The notes beneath the pieces are model-generated. The model was not told where the DNA came from, searched no databases, and was given only the letters and a program-made list of their open reading frames with translations. DNA of 31,136 nucleotides from contig DASTWO010000069.1 of the NCBI GenBank assembly GCA_035776675.1, positions 1-31,136 on the forward strand. The letters are read 5' to 3'. The position numbers were made by a program, and so were the translations under genes. Within the stretch, counting starts at the first letter, position 1; every line of letters starts with the position of its first letter. Positions 16,098 through 23,507 of this stretch are shown piece after piece. The stretch comes from DASSOY01 sp035776675 (lineage in GTDB: Bacteria; Bacillota; Bacilli; Bacillales; DASSOY01).

Positions 16098-16853
16098 TTA
16101 AGACTTTCCTTTTTCACTATTGTCTTTCTCCATTAATACGGCACTTACAACCAACCGTTTGTTGTGCGTCCCTTCCGACTCGATGAAATCACCCGTACAA
16201 GTGATTAATTCAACCACTTTGGCCGGTGTATAACCAAATACTTTCCTGAGCGGCACATCATCCTTCGGATAAGCTTTCTTCTTAAACACTTTAAAGGTCA
16301 GCGTCTTTCCGTCTTCACCTGTAATATAAACAAGATCGCCACTTTCCATATCCTCAAGGTTGAAGAAGACTCCCGGTCCTTTGTAGGTATCTACGTGCCC
16401 TGCAATAATCGCTGCACCTTTTTCCCCTGGTTTCGGGCCAAGCTTAAACCAAGCGGTTTGTACGGCATTATCCGGTGTTGCCATATGGCCTTTATACTTT
16501 CCTTCCTTTACAAGTCCCTTTTTGATCACTTCCGTCTTCACGTTGATCGCCGGAATCCTGATCTTAACGGGAATAATTCCTTCCGTCTCTTTCTTGGCGG
16601 TTTGCGTGCTTTGTTGAGCTTTCTCTTCTTTCTCTTTAGAAAAGACTTTCCAATCAAAACCCTCAATAGGACTGGCTATATCATCTTTCTTTTCCTGTTT
16701 ATTCATTTTACCTTGCTGGTTATCGGGCTGTTCGTCTTGCTGTTGTTCCTTCTGTATCGTTTTTGGTGCGTCAGAAGCCTGTGAAGTTTCGCCGCATCCG
16801 GTTGCCAGCACTAACAAACATGCCCCAACGAACGGCAAGATCCACTTTCTCAT
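16098..16853 (-). CDS. class F sortase, lipoprotein form
   Basis: A 251-residue cysteine transpeptidase that attaches surface proteins to the wall. The catalytic residues are His153 (IIAGHVDTYKGPGVFFNL), Cys219 (ELITCTG) and Arg233 (HNKRLVVSAVL). The arrangement and short barrel (residues 92-243) match class F sortases. The N-terminus has a lipobox (ATGC, Cys20) and a 70-residue Gln/Lys/Glu-rich linker, so it is anchored by lipid rather than by a membrane helix. The start is ATG 16853 with GAGGTG eight bases before; the longer frame has no ribosome site. The obvious substrate is the protein encoded just upstream (17016-18398). Both genes carry the same promoter-like motif. Confidence 0.9.
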   Translation of the reverse strand: MRKWILPFVGACLLVLATGCGETSQASDAPKTIQKEQQQDEQPDNQQGKMNKQEKKDDIASPIEGFDWKVFSKEKEEKAQQSTQTAKKETEGIIPVKIRIPAINVKTEVIKKGLVKEGKYKGHMATPDNAVQTAWFKLGPKPGEKGAAIIAGHVDTYKGPGVFFNLEDMESGDLVYITGEDGKTLTFKVFKKKAYPKDDVPLRKVFGYTPAKVVELITCTGDFIESEGTHNKRLVVSAVLMEKDNSEKGKS

Positions 16854-16893
16854 GTCGGTTACACCTCGTTTGTTTTTTGTATTCTCACCAAGC

Positions 16894-16920
16894 TTACGTG
16901 AAAAAGCAGGGTTTGGATCA
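16894..16920 (-). promoter_or_regulatory. ECF-sigma-like promoter of the sortase gene
   Basis: Minus strand: TGATCC (16920-16915), 16 bases, CGTAA (16898-16894). The 11-mer AGTGATCCAAA (16922-16912) is identical to that in the two copies in front of the surface-protein gene. Spacer length and a CGT-type -10 are typical of ECF sigma factors. The implied transcription start is about 30-35 bases before the start codon. Confidence 0.6.
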
Positions 16921-16963
16921 CTATTTTGTGATTTCCCCGAAAATCTTTGTTTGTCTTCATCAA

Positions 16964-16997
16964 AATAAAAAAGAGAGGGAAGAATCCCCTCTCTCTT
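16964..16997 (-). terminator. terminator of the surface-protein gene
   Basis: Minus strand: an 8-bp stem (16987-16994 with 16972-16979), followed by an A/T run reading as T-rich in the transcript. It separates the surface-protein gene from the sortase gene, which therefore needs its own promoter. Confidence 0.7.
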
Positions 16998-17015
16998 CAT
17001 TCCTTACCTATTTCT

Positions 17016-18398
17016 CTACTGTTCGTTGCCAACTGTTTTCTTGCGATAAACGACAACGCCTGCGGCGGTCAGAGCTGCCATAGCGGCGAGGATGAGTGCG
17101 AGCGTTTCACCTTCGTCGCCAGCCGTTCCACCCATGTCAGTCTTAGGCATACCGGCCATATCCGTTGCGAATTTGTCCGGGAAAAGTTGAACGATCGCGT
17201 CGGAAAGACCTTTAGCCGAACCCTTCTGGATATGGACATAAGCCTTATCGAAGGTATCGTAAGCCGTTTCATAGTCCTTATCAACATATGCGTTGAACGC
17301 GGTGATCAACTGATCTACGTGTTCTGCCAATGATGCGGCAAGAGCGTCGGCAGGAATCTTACCTTGTGTAGCTGTCTCAATGAACTTCGAGAAGTCTTCG
17401 CGATATTGATCCAGTTCCTTAAGCGCTTCTTGTTTCATTTGCTCATCATTCTTCGCAGTTCCTTGAACATATTGAACAAAGTAACCGATGTGGTTGCTCC
17501 ACATTTCTTTAAACTTCGCTGCTGCTTCTTCACCATAAACAGAAGCTATGTCAGCAGCCAATTTGTCCGTATCCTCAGCCAATGCTGCGGCATTTGCCTT
17601 AAAGATCTCTGCCGAGTCTTCACCTTCAATGCCGTTCTGCATTGCTTCGATAGCGAGTGCTACGTGTCCGCCTAAATCCAGAGCAAGCTTCTCACGAAGG
17701 TTGGCTGCCGGTGTAACGGCGGCTGTTCCGTTGAATTTGTCCGGGAACTGTTGCACGATAGCACTTGACAAGCCTTTCGCCGTCATATAAAGGTGCTGTC
17801 TTGCTTGATATTGTAGGTTGAAAGCTTTCTCATAGTTGCCGTCAACATAAGCATTAAAGGCGTCGATTAGCTGCCATACGTGCTCTTGAAGTCCTTTAGC
17901 AAGGGCATCAGCTGCGATACGTCCGCCGGTCGCTTTCGAAATGAACTCAGAGAACTTCTCACGATACTTGGACAGTTCATCCAAAGCTTCTTGCTTCATT
18001 TGTTTGTCTTCTTTAACTGTGCCTTTGACATACTGTACGAAATAACCGATATGTGAACTCCACATGTCTTTAAATGCTGCTGCTGCTTCATCACCGTAAA
18101 CGGATCCGATTGCAGCCGCCAGGGCATCTGTGTTATCCGCCAATTCTGCTGCCGCTGCCTGGAAATCTTTCGAACCAGGATCTTCATAGCCTTTACGCAT
18201 AGCCAGGATAGCTAAAGTTCCGTGTTCGGACAACAAACGACCTAATGTAGCTCTTAAATTTGTTGCCGGTGTCGTTGCATCCGGTTGTTCTGATTTCTCT
18301 GCCGCGTTAGCGACTCCTGATCCAGCTGCTACCGTCGGTACCAAGATTGATAGACTCAACGGGGCGACAATCAATGCTTTTTTCCAATTCATTTTCAA
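17016..18398 (-). CDS. wall-anchored protein with two His-bearing helical repeats
   Basis: A 460-residue secreted protein with a signal peptide ending near ANAA (about residue 33). Two repeats of about 178 residues follow (45-222 and 231-410), clearly similar to each other (for example SHIGYFVQYVKGT and NHIGYFVQYVQGT; both end FPDKF). Each carries histidines at matching places: 59, 116, 173, 202 and 245, 303, 360, 389. All look alpha-helical. The C-terminus is a sorting signal: MPKTDMGG (417-424), a hydrophobic stretch, then YRKK. LPxTG is degenerate here (Leu to Met, Gly to Asp). I recall homologues sometimes auto-named copper amine oxidase, but no such catalytic domain is present. The start is TTG 18398, where GGGAG is well spaced; ATG 18392 is possible. 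Probable role: surface metal binding, by inference from the His pattern and the copper neighbourhood. Confidence 0.8.
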   Translation of the reverse strand: MKMNWKKALIVAPLSLSILVPTVAAGSGVANAAEKSEQPDATTPATNLRATLGRLLSEHGTLAILAMRKGYEDPGSKDFQAAAAELADNTDALAAAIGSVYGDEAAAAFKDMWSSHIGYFVQYVKGTVKEDKQMKQEALDELSKYREKFSEFISKATGGRIAADALAKGLQEHVWQLIDAFNAYVDGNYEKAFNLQYQARQHLYMTAKGLSSAIVQQFPDKFNGTAAVTPAANLREKLALDLGGHVALAIEAMQNGIEGEDSAEIFKANAAALAEDTDKLAADIASVYGEEAAAKFKEMWSNHIGYFVQYVQGTAKNDEQMKQEALKELDQYREDFSKFIETATQGKIPADALAASLAEHVDQLITAFNAYVDKDYETAYDTFDKAYVHIQKGSAKGLSDAIVQLFPDKFATDMAGMPKTDMGGTAGDEGETLALILAAMAALTAAGVVVYRKKTVGNEQ

Positions 18399-18433
18399 TG
18401 CCACTCTCCCTTTTAATTTTGATTTCACTAGGC

Positions 18434-18460
18434 TAACGGAACAACAATTCATTTGGATCA
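18434..18460 (-). promoter_or_regulatory. ECF-sigma-like promoter, proximal copy
   Basis: Minus strand: TGATCC (18460-18455), 16 bases, CGTTA (18438-18434). It lies about 35 bases upstream of the surface-protein start, at the right distance for a short leader carrying the GGGAG ribosome site. Confidence 0.6.
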
Positions 18461-18560
18461 CTTTTTCTTAAATTTTTTTGAGATTTTTTTTATTTGCCCT
18501 TTGAAAACAAATATGAAAATACCTGTGATCCTCCTGCGTCATCGTTCCTTGCCTGTGTTC

Positions 18561-18602
18561 TTCATTAGGGATAACGGCCCAAGATCTCATTTGGATCACT
18601 TT
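18561..18602 (-). repeat. distal copy of the promoter-like direct repeat
   Basis: AAAGTGATCCAAATGA (18602-18587) is repeated exactly at 18464-18449. After a variable stretch both copies continue with CCGTTA and a CCTA-TGAA-like sequence. In this copy TGATCC (18598-18593) and CGTTA (18576-18572) are again 16 bases apart. The two copies are 138 bases apart, so this may be a second tandem promoter or a duplicated regulatory site. No convincing gene lies between them. Confidence 0.6.
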
Positions 18603-18621
18603 CAATTGAAATTTTTCTATA

Positions 18622-18662
18622 AAATAAAAAAGGACACCTGATCTGTAATAAATCAGATGCCC
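18622..18662 (-). terminator. terminator of the csoR-copA-copZ operon
   Basis: Minus strand: an 11-bp stem (18652-18662 with 18632-18642), 9-base loop, then TTTTTTATTTT. It follows the copZ stop by 14 bases. Confidence 0.85.
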
Positions 18663-18675
18663 CTTACTTATATAT

Positions 18676-18885
18676 TTAGGCCACCACATCGTAACCCTGT
18701 TCTTCAATAGCTTCCTTCATTTCATCAGTGCCAACTTTGGCATCATCGTACTCAACATTCGCTTTTCCGTTTTCAACGGAAACTTCCACGGATTTCACAC
18801 CGTCCAACTCTTCCAAAGCGTTCGTCACAGCTATTTTGCAGTGACCGCATGTCATGCCTTTTACATCAAGTTGAATTTGTGTCAT
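18676..18885 (-). CDS. copZ: copper chaperone CopZ
   Basis: A 69-residue heavy-metal-associated (HMA) domain protein, which carries Cu(I) in the cytoplasm and passes it to CopA. The metal motif is GMTCGHC near residues 10-16, and the ferredoxin-like fold ends with the usual IEEQGYDV. The start is ATG 18885, eight bases after GGGGAG; a GTG three codons earlier overlaps the ribosome site. It is last in the copper operon, 24 bases after copA. Confidence 0.95.
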   Translation of the reverse strand: MTQIQLDVKGMTCGHCKIAVTNALEELDGVKSVEVSVENGKANVEYDDAKVGTDEMKEAIEEQGYDVVA

Positions 18886-18909
18886 TACAAACACTCCCCT
18901 ATATATAGG

Positions 18910-21297
18910 TTATAGTTGAACACGTTTTAACCTTAACGCGTTGGAAACGACTGATACCGAACTAAACGCCATTGCGGCTCCGGCTACCCAGGGGGCCAGC
19001 AATCCAATTGCTGCAATCGGAACCCCTGCAGAATTGTAAGCGAGCGCCCAGAACAGGTTCTGGCGAATGTTCTTCATGGTTTTTCGGCTAAGCTTGATCG
19101 CCTTGCTCAGATGCTCAAGGTCTCCGCCAATTAATGTAATATCCGCAGTTTCAATCGCAACATCGGTTCCAGTTCCAATCGCTATACCGATATCCGCTGT
19201 CGCAAGCGCCGGCGCATCGTTAATTCCGTCACCGACCATGGCCACTTTCTTTCCTTGTTGCTGAAGTTCGTTAACCTTCTTCGCTTTATCTTCCGGCAAC
19301 ACTTCTGCGAATACACCGTCGATGCCAACTTGCTCTGCTATGGCGCGGGCGGTTCGCTCATTATCACCGGTTATCATATACACATCGATGCCAAGTGTCT
19401 TCAGATCACTGATTGCTTGTTTCGATGTTTCCTTCACGGTATCGGCAACAGCCACAATGCCCTTCAGAACACCATCCGAAGCGATCAACATCGCTGTCTT
19501 GCCTTCTCGTTCTAGTTGCGACAGCTTTTCTTCGTGCTCTTCAAAGCTGATATTTTCGCGCTTCATCAATTTCCGTGTCCCTACGAATACCTTCTTCCCA
19601 TTGATTTTCGCTTCAATTCCATGACCGGGAATCGCTTCAAAATCGTCAGCTTCCTTCACATCGACACCGTTTTCTTCACCATAGGCAACAATCGCCTCTG
19701 CCAATGGATGCTCCGACGCTTTTTCCGCCGCGATCAGGTTCTCCAACAAGTCGTCTTCGCTTCCTTCAAAAGCAACAAAATCGGTGACCTCAGGTTTTCC
19801 TTTCGTCACTGTCCCGGTCTTATCCAATAGAATAGCATCCAATTGATGTGTGCCTTCCAGATATTCACCCCCTTTAAAAAGGATTCCATGCTCAGCCCCT
19901 TTCCCGGTTCCAACCATGATGGAAGTCGGCGTCGCAAGCCCGAGCGCACATGGGCAGGCGATCACAAGCACGGAAATGGAGGCCACGAGTGCCGGAGTCA
20001 CTTCAAATGGATTGACCAGCAAGAACCACACCAAAAATGTTAAAACCGCAATTCCAACGATAATCGGCACGAAAATCCCTGAAATCCTGTCGGCTGTACG
20101 CTGAATCGGCGCTTTCGACCCCTGAGCTTCCTCAACGATCTTGACGATTCCCGCCAAAGCCGTATCTTTTCCGACTTTTTCGGCTCTCATTTGTAAAGTG
20201 CCGTTTTTATTAATTGTCGATCCGATAACGGCGTCTCCCTCATTCTTTTCAACCGGAATGGATTCACCAGTGATCATCGACTCATCAATCGAGGATTTTC
20301 CTTTTATCACACTGCCGTCAACCGGTATTTTCTCACCGGGCTTAACGAGCAAGACCTCGCCGACTTGCACCTGATCAACAGGAACTTTCTCTTCTTTCCC
20401 ATCACGCAGGACGGTCGCTTCCTTCGCCTGCAGGCTTAACAATTTCTTGATGGCTTCAGTGGTTCGACCTTTCGCCAGCGTTTCAAATAGTTTCCCTACT
20501 AGAATCAAAGTGATCAAAATCGCGCTGGTTTCGAAATATAATTCGGGCTTTCCGCCGGTAGTGAGCGCCGCAATCATGCCCGCAATACTGTAAAAATAAG
20601 CTGCCGACGTGCCGAGCGCCACCAAAACATCCATATTCGCACTTTTATGACTCAGTGCCCGAAAGGCTCCATTGTAAAACGGGGCTCCGATATAAAATTG
20701 TACGATGGTGGCAAGCGCAAACTGGAACCACATATTCATGAAAAGATCCGGAACGGGCAAACCAATATGGCCGAGCATTGTATAAGCTAACGGCAGTGAT
20801 AAAATCACTGAAATCGCCAGGTGGATTTTTTTCCTGCGAATTTCGGCTTCTTTATGGTCTTTCGTGTCCTCACGATCTTGTTTAACAACGGCCTCGTAAC
20901 CGAGTTTCTTTACCTTTGCAAGAATTTCATCTAATGAAACAACCCCGGGGGAGTATGCTACAACACCGGATTCTGTGGCAAGATTAATGTTAGCCCTATC
21001 GATGCCTTGCATTCGGCCAAGGCCCTTCTCAATTCGAGTCGAGCAGGAGGCGCAGGTCATTCCGTGAATCTCAAGTTCAACTTTCTCATCCGGAACGTCA
21101 TAACCGAGCTTTTGGATCTTTTGCACGAAATCACCCGGTTGAGCGGACCCTTCATTATATTGAATTCTCGCATTCTCCATCGCCAGATTGACGTTCGCCT
21201 CGACGCCGTCCATTTTATTAAGGACCTTTTCAATACGAGCCGAACACGATGCACACGTCATACCCGTAATATCAAGAGACAGTTCTTTCTGTGCCAT
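18910..21297 (-). CDS. copA: Cu(I)-exporting P-type ATPase CopA
   Basis: A 795-residue P1B-1 ATPase that pumps Cu(I) out of the cell. Two N-terminal HMA domains carry GMTCASC at Cys15/Cys18 and Cys82/Cys85. The membrane copper motif is CPC in VIACPCALGLATPTS. The phosphorylation site is DKTGT, followed by an HP motif (SEHPLAEAI) and GDGINDAPALA. The last membrane segments contain YNSAG and MAFSSVSVVSNALRL, the residues that distinguish Cu(I) pumps. Both HMA domains keep intact TGC/TGT cysteine codons, in contrast to cadA in this window. The start is ATG 21297. It lies 18 bases after csoR and before copZ. Confidence 0.97.
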   Translation of the reverse strand: MAQKELSLDITGMTCASCSARIEKVLNKMDGVEANVNLAMENARIQYNEGSAQPGDFVQKIQKLGYDVPDEKVELEIHGMTCASCSTRIEKGLGRMQGIDRANINLATESGVVAYSPGVVSLDEILAKVKKLGYEAVVKQDREDTKDHKEAEIRRKKIHLAISVILSLPLAYTMLGHIGLPVPDLFMNMWFQFALATIVQFYIGAPFYNGAFRALSHKSANMDVLVALGTSAAYFYSIAGMIAALTTGGKPELYFETSAILITLILVGKLFETLAKGRTTEAIKKLLSLQAKEATVLRDGKEEKVPVDQVQVGEVLLVKPGEKIPVDGSVIKGKSSIDESMITGESIPVEKNEGDAVIGSTINKNGTLQMRAEKVGKDTALAGIVKIVEEAQGSKAPIQRTADRISGIFVPIIVGIAVLTFLVWFLLVNPFEVTPALVASISVLVIACPCALGLATPTSIMVGTGKGAEHGILFKGGEYLEGTHQLDAILLDKTGTVTKGKPEVTDFVAFEGSEDDLLENLIAAEKASEHPLAEAIVAYGEENGVDVKEADDFEAIPGHGIEAKINGKKVFVGTRKLMKRENISFEEHEEKLSQLEREGKTAMLIASDGVLKGIVAVADTVKETSKQAISDLKTLGIDVYMITGDNERTARAIAEQVGIDGVFAEVLPEDKAKKVNELQQQGKKVAMVGDGINDAPALATADIGIAIGTGTDVAIETADITLIGGDLEHLSKAIKLSRKTMKNIRQNLFWALAYNSAGVPIAAIGLLAPWVAGAAMAFSSVSVVSNALRLKRVQL

Positions 21298-21315
21298 TCC
21301 CCTGACACCCCCAAT

Positions 21316-21639
21316 CTATTTGGAAAACTGTTGCACCACTTTCATCAATTCCTGAATTTGTTCTTCGCCTTCGCCTGAACGGATCGCATCCGACACACAC
21401 GTTTTCGTGTGGCGTTCCATTAACGAGAATCCGACCTTCTTCAGAGCGGCGTTGATCGCGGACATTTGTACAAGTACGTCGACACAGTAACGATCTTCCT
21501 CGATCATTTTTTGCAAACCACGCACTTGCCCTTCAATTCGCTTCAAACGGTTGGTCAGTTTCTGTTTCTCTGTATCGGTACGCGGTACCACCGGATGTTT
21601 CTCCGGCTGCATCTCTATTTCCAAATTCTCATCCGCCAT
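21316..21639 (-). CDS. csoR: copper-sensing repressor CsoR
   Basis: A 107-residue all-helical repressor that leaves DNA when it binds Cu(I). The ligands Cys52, His77 and Cys81 (DRYCVDVL, ERHTKTC) are complete, and RLKRIEGQVRGLQKMI is the family signature. The start is ATG 21639, where GAGGTG is seven bases upstream; the ATG/GTG at 21645/21648 touch the ribosome site. It is first in the csoR-copA-copZ operon and autoregulated through the dyad in its promoter. The CsoR-type palindrome at 14650 suggests it also controls the DUF4396 gene. Confidence 0.96.
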   Translation of the reverse strand: MADENLEIEMQPEKHPVVPRTDTEKQKLTNRLKRIEGQVRGLQKMIEEDRYCVDVLVQMSAINAALKKVGFSLMERHTKTCVSDAIRSGEGEEQIQELMKVVQQFSK

Positions 21640-21668
21640 TCTCATCACCTCGTTTCATCTTAGTTTAC

Positions 21669-21697
21669 ACTATACCCCCCTACCGTATTATTGTCAA
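21669..21697 (-). promoter_or_regulatory. sigma-A promoter and CsoR site of the copper operon
   Basis: Minus strand: -35 TTGACA (21697-21692), exactly 17 bases, -10 TATAGT (21674-21669). The spacer and the edge of the -10 contain the G-rich element ATACGGTAGGGGGGTAT (21688-21672), an imperfect CsoR-type dyad, so bound CsoR would block polymerase. Confidence 0.85.
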
Positions 21698-21730
21698 ACA
21701 AATTGTTTACTTTTTATTTTGATTCCATGC

Positions 21731-21761
21731 AAAAAAAATAACCACTCCAAGAGCGGCTATT
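21731..21761 (-). terminator. terminator of the 46-residue gene
   Basis: Minus strand: an 11-bp stem with two G-T pairs (21751-21761 with 21737-21747), loop TTG, then eight T. It starts right after the stop codon. Confidence 0.85.
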
Positions 21762-21762
21762 T

Positions 21763-21903
21763 TCACGATTGATGTTCTCTTTTCTCCTTCTGTTCTTGTT
21801 CCCACTTTCGCCTTTTGCTTTCCGCGACATCAGGTGGCTCCGTCTCTTTGTGATTCGTCACTTTCATTTCTTGTTCGTGGTTTCGTTCCTCTTGATTTGT
21901 CAT
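21763..21903 (-). CDS. 46-residue highly charged protein
   Basis: Not recognised. The start is ATG 21903, with GGAGGTGA at ideal distance and a strong terminator after the stop, so it is very likely expressed. The sequence is extremely polar (MTNQEERNHEQEMKVTNHKE at the start, a C-terminal KRRKWEQEQKEKRE run) with one Trp and no hydrophobic core, suggesting a disordered or coiled peptide. It stands alone between the M23 hydrolase and csoR. The longer upstream frame lacks a ribosome site. Confidence 0.7.
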   Translation of the reverse strand: MTNQEERNHEQEMKVTNHKETEPPDVAESKRRKWEQEQKEKREHQS

Positions 21904-22016
21904 AAACTCACCTCCACCGTTAGTTTCCCTTGATGTCAGTGAGCTATACGCCTCAAAAATGATGGACCGCCGGCAGCACCAACGGTCCAAGGGTATCTCG
22001 TTCTATCCTGTTAAAG

Positions 22017-23303
22017 TCAAGGTAAATAATTCAGCGGCGGAACGGCACTCGCATGGCTGTATTTGCCTATATGAATCTCAAAATGCAAATGTTGGCCGGT
22101 TGAGTCTCCTGTACTGCCCATATAACCGATTTTTTGCCTTTGCTCCACCCTCTGTCCTGAGGATACCAACCGTCTTCTCATATGAGCATAAACTGTTGTA
22201 TACAATTTACCATCGATCAGATGAGCGATATACACAACATTTCCGAAACTCGGCCAATGAGCCGAACGAATCACAATTCCCGGGGCAGAGGCTCTGATCG
22301 GAACCAGGCCGTTTGCGGCAATATCGAGACCCCTGTGAACCTCATGGTCGAAACTGCGGTAGCCAAAATTGGAAGTAATGACGCCGTTGGCCGGCCAAGC
22401 GAACGCTCCGCTTGAATGGCTGACATCATGGTTTTGGTTAACATTGTCATTATTTGAGTCGTTTTGCTTTTGCTCCTGTTTTCTTCGTTCGGCCGCTTCC
22501 TTTTCTTTCCGTTCGCGGATCCTTCTCTGTTTCTCCTTCCATTCAGCCAATAACTTCTTATATGTTGCTTCCTGTGCCTCAAGAAGCTCCTTGGCTTCCT
22601 TCGTCTCCATGAATTCTTGTTTAATGTTTCCTTCTTTAATATTCAACTTTTCAACCAACGCTTTTTTCTCTTCTTTTCTTTCTTGAAATTGGGTTTTTAA
22701 CGTCTGCAATCCTTCAAGCTGATCTTCCAGTTTTGCAAGTTGTAGTTGGACTTCCGCTTTGTCAGACTCCAACGCTTTCTTATCCACTCTTTGTTGTTTC
22801 AGAAGAGCTTGGTCCTGTTGGGCTATTAACTTTAAAGCGAATACCCGGTCAAGAAAATCACTGAAACTCTGAGCGCCAAGCAACACTTGAAGATAATTGA
22901 TGGCGCCTCCGTTTTGATACATTACCCGCACTCGTTCTTTCAATAATTCGTTCCGGCGTTCAATTCGCTTTTGGGTTTCACTTATTCTTTCTTCCAGTTT
23001 GTCAATCTCTGTCTTCGTCTTTGAAATCTCAGACTGCTTGGTATCCATCTGACCCTTCACTTTATCGATGTCAGAATCGATTTGCTCGATTTTCCGGATC
23101 GTTTGCTGTTGCTTGTCCTGAACTTTTTCAAGATTTTCCTGTTCTTCTTGCAATTTATTCTGCTTTTCCATCTGTTGGTTTTGAACATCTTCGATTTTCC
23201 CCTCAAGCTCATCCCCTTTGGAATCAGCTTGCGCAGACCAAGATCCGGCAACCGACACAACCATCGAAACGGCAAGTGTCGCAGCAACCAACTTTCGCTT
23301 CAT
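22017..23303 (-). CDS. secreted M23 peptidoglycan endopeptidase with coiled coil
   Basis: A 428-residue cell-wall hydrolase. It has a signal peptide (about 1-26, ending SAQA), then a long Glu/Gln/Lys-rich coiled coil (about 30-285) of the CwlO/PcsB/EnvC type, a basic linker, and a C-terminal LytM/M23 domain (about 305-425). Zn-ligand motifs are visible: HRGLD (His and Asp), YAH, and HLHFEI. The start is ATG 23303 behind GGGGGAGGAAAAA. An extended -10 lies at 23397. A WalR-type box upstream predicts control by the WalRK system, which governs this class of growth-related wall hydrolases. Confidence 0.92.
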   Translation of the reverse strand: MKRKLVAATLAVSMVVSVAGSWSAQADSKGDELEGKIEDVQNQQMEKQNKLQEEQENLEKVQDKQQQTIRKIEQIDSDIDKVKGQMDTKQSEISKTKTEIDKLEERISETQKRIERRNELLKERVRVMYQNGGAINYLQVLLGAQSFSDFLDRVFALKLIAQQDQALLKQQRVDKKALESDKAEVQLQLAKLEDQLEGLQTLKTQFQERKEEKKALVEKLNIKEGNIKQEFMETKEAKELLEAQEATYKKLLAEWKEKQRRIRERKEKEAAERRKQEQKQNDSNNDNVNQNHDVSHSSGAFAWPANGVITSNFGYRSFDHEVHRGLDIAANGLVPIRASAPGIVIRSAHWPSFGNVVYIAHLIDGKLYTTVYAHMRRRLVSSGQRVEQRQKIGYMGSTGDSTGQHLHFEIHIGKYSHASAVPPLNYLP

Positions 23304-23391
23304 ACCTTTTTCCTCCCCCGAGAGCCAACATATGTATGTAAGCATTTGAATGGCAAGTATCATAAGACGACATTTTTCAACAATCAACCTC

Positions 23392-23400
23392 ATTATAACA
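23392..23400 (-). promoter_or_regulatory. extended -10 promoter of the M23 gene
   Basis: Minus strand: TGTTATAAT, a perfect TATAAT with the TGn extension. No good -35 is present, as expected for an activator-dependent or extended -10 promoter. It lies 90 bases before the start codon and overlaps a longer false reading frame. Confidence 0.7.
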
Positions 23401-23429
23401 ATGTTTAGAATTTTTTAGGGCGATGTTAA

Positions 23430-23446
23430 TTTACATTTTCATTACA
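23430..23446 (-). promoter_or_regulatory. WalR (YycF) box
   Basis: Minus strand: TGTAAT, five bases, TGTAAA, which fits the WalR consensus TGTWAH-N5-TGTWAH exactly. A further TGTAAC lies just upstream inside a GTTACA/TGTAAC inverted repeat (23449-23464). The box is about 33 bases upstream of the -10, an activating position. Confidence 0.6.
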
Positions 23447-23480
23447 TTGTTACATTTATGTAACAAAACACAGATACAAA

Positions 23481-23507
23481 AAATAAAGCCAGGGATCAAT
23501 CCCTGAC
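23481..23507 (-). terminator. terminator overlapping the cadA stop codon
   Basis: Minus strand: an 8-bp stem (23500-23507 with 23488-23495), loop TTGA, then TTTATTTTTT. The TGA stop of cadA (23498-23496) sits in the loop region, so the last codons form the 5' arm. Confidence 0.9.

Noticed and set aside
16854..17000. N-terminal extension of the sortase frame
   Set aside because: The extension runs across the promoter-like motif and a terminator and has no ribosome site; the lipobox signal peptide begins at ATG 16853.
17016..18398. Copper amine oxidase
   Set aside because: Some relatives may carry that automatic name, but no TPQ-type active-site motif or oxidase-sized domain is present; the protein is made of helical repeats.
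18468..18707. Minus-strand open frame between copZ and the surface-protein gene
   Set aside because: It overlaps copZ, its terminator and both promoter-like repeats, and the predicted product looks random.
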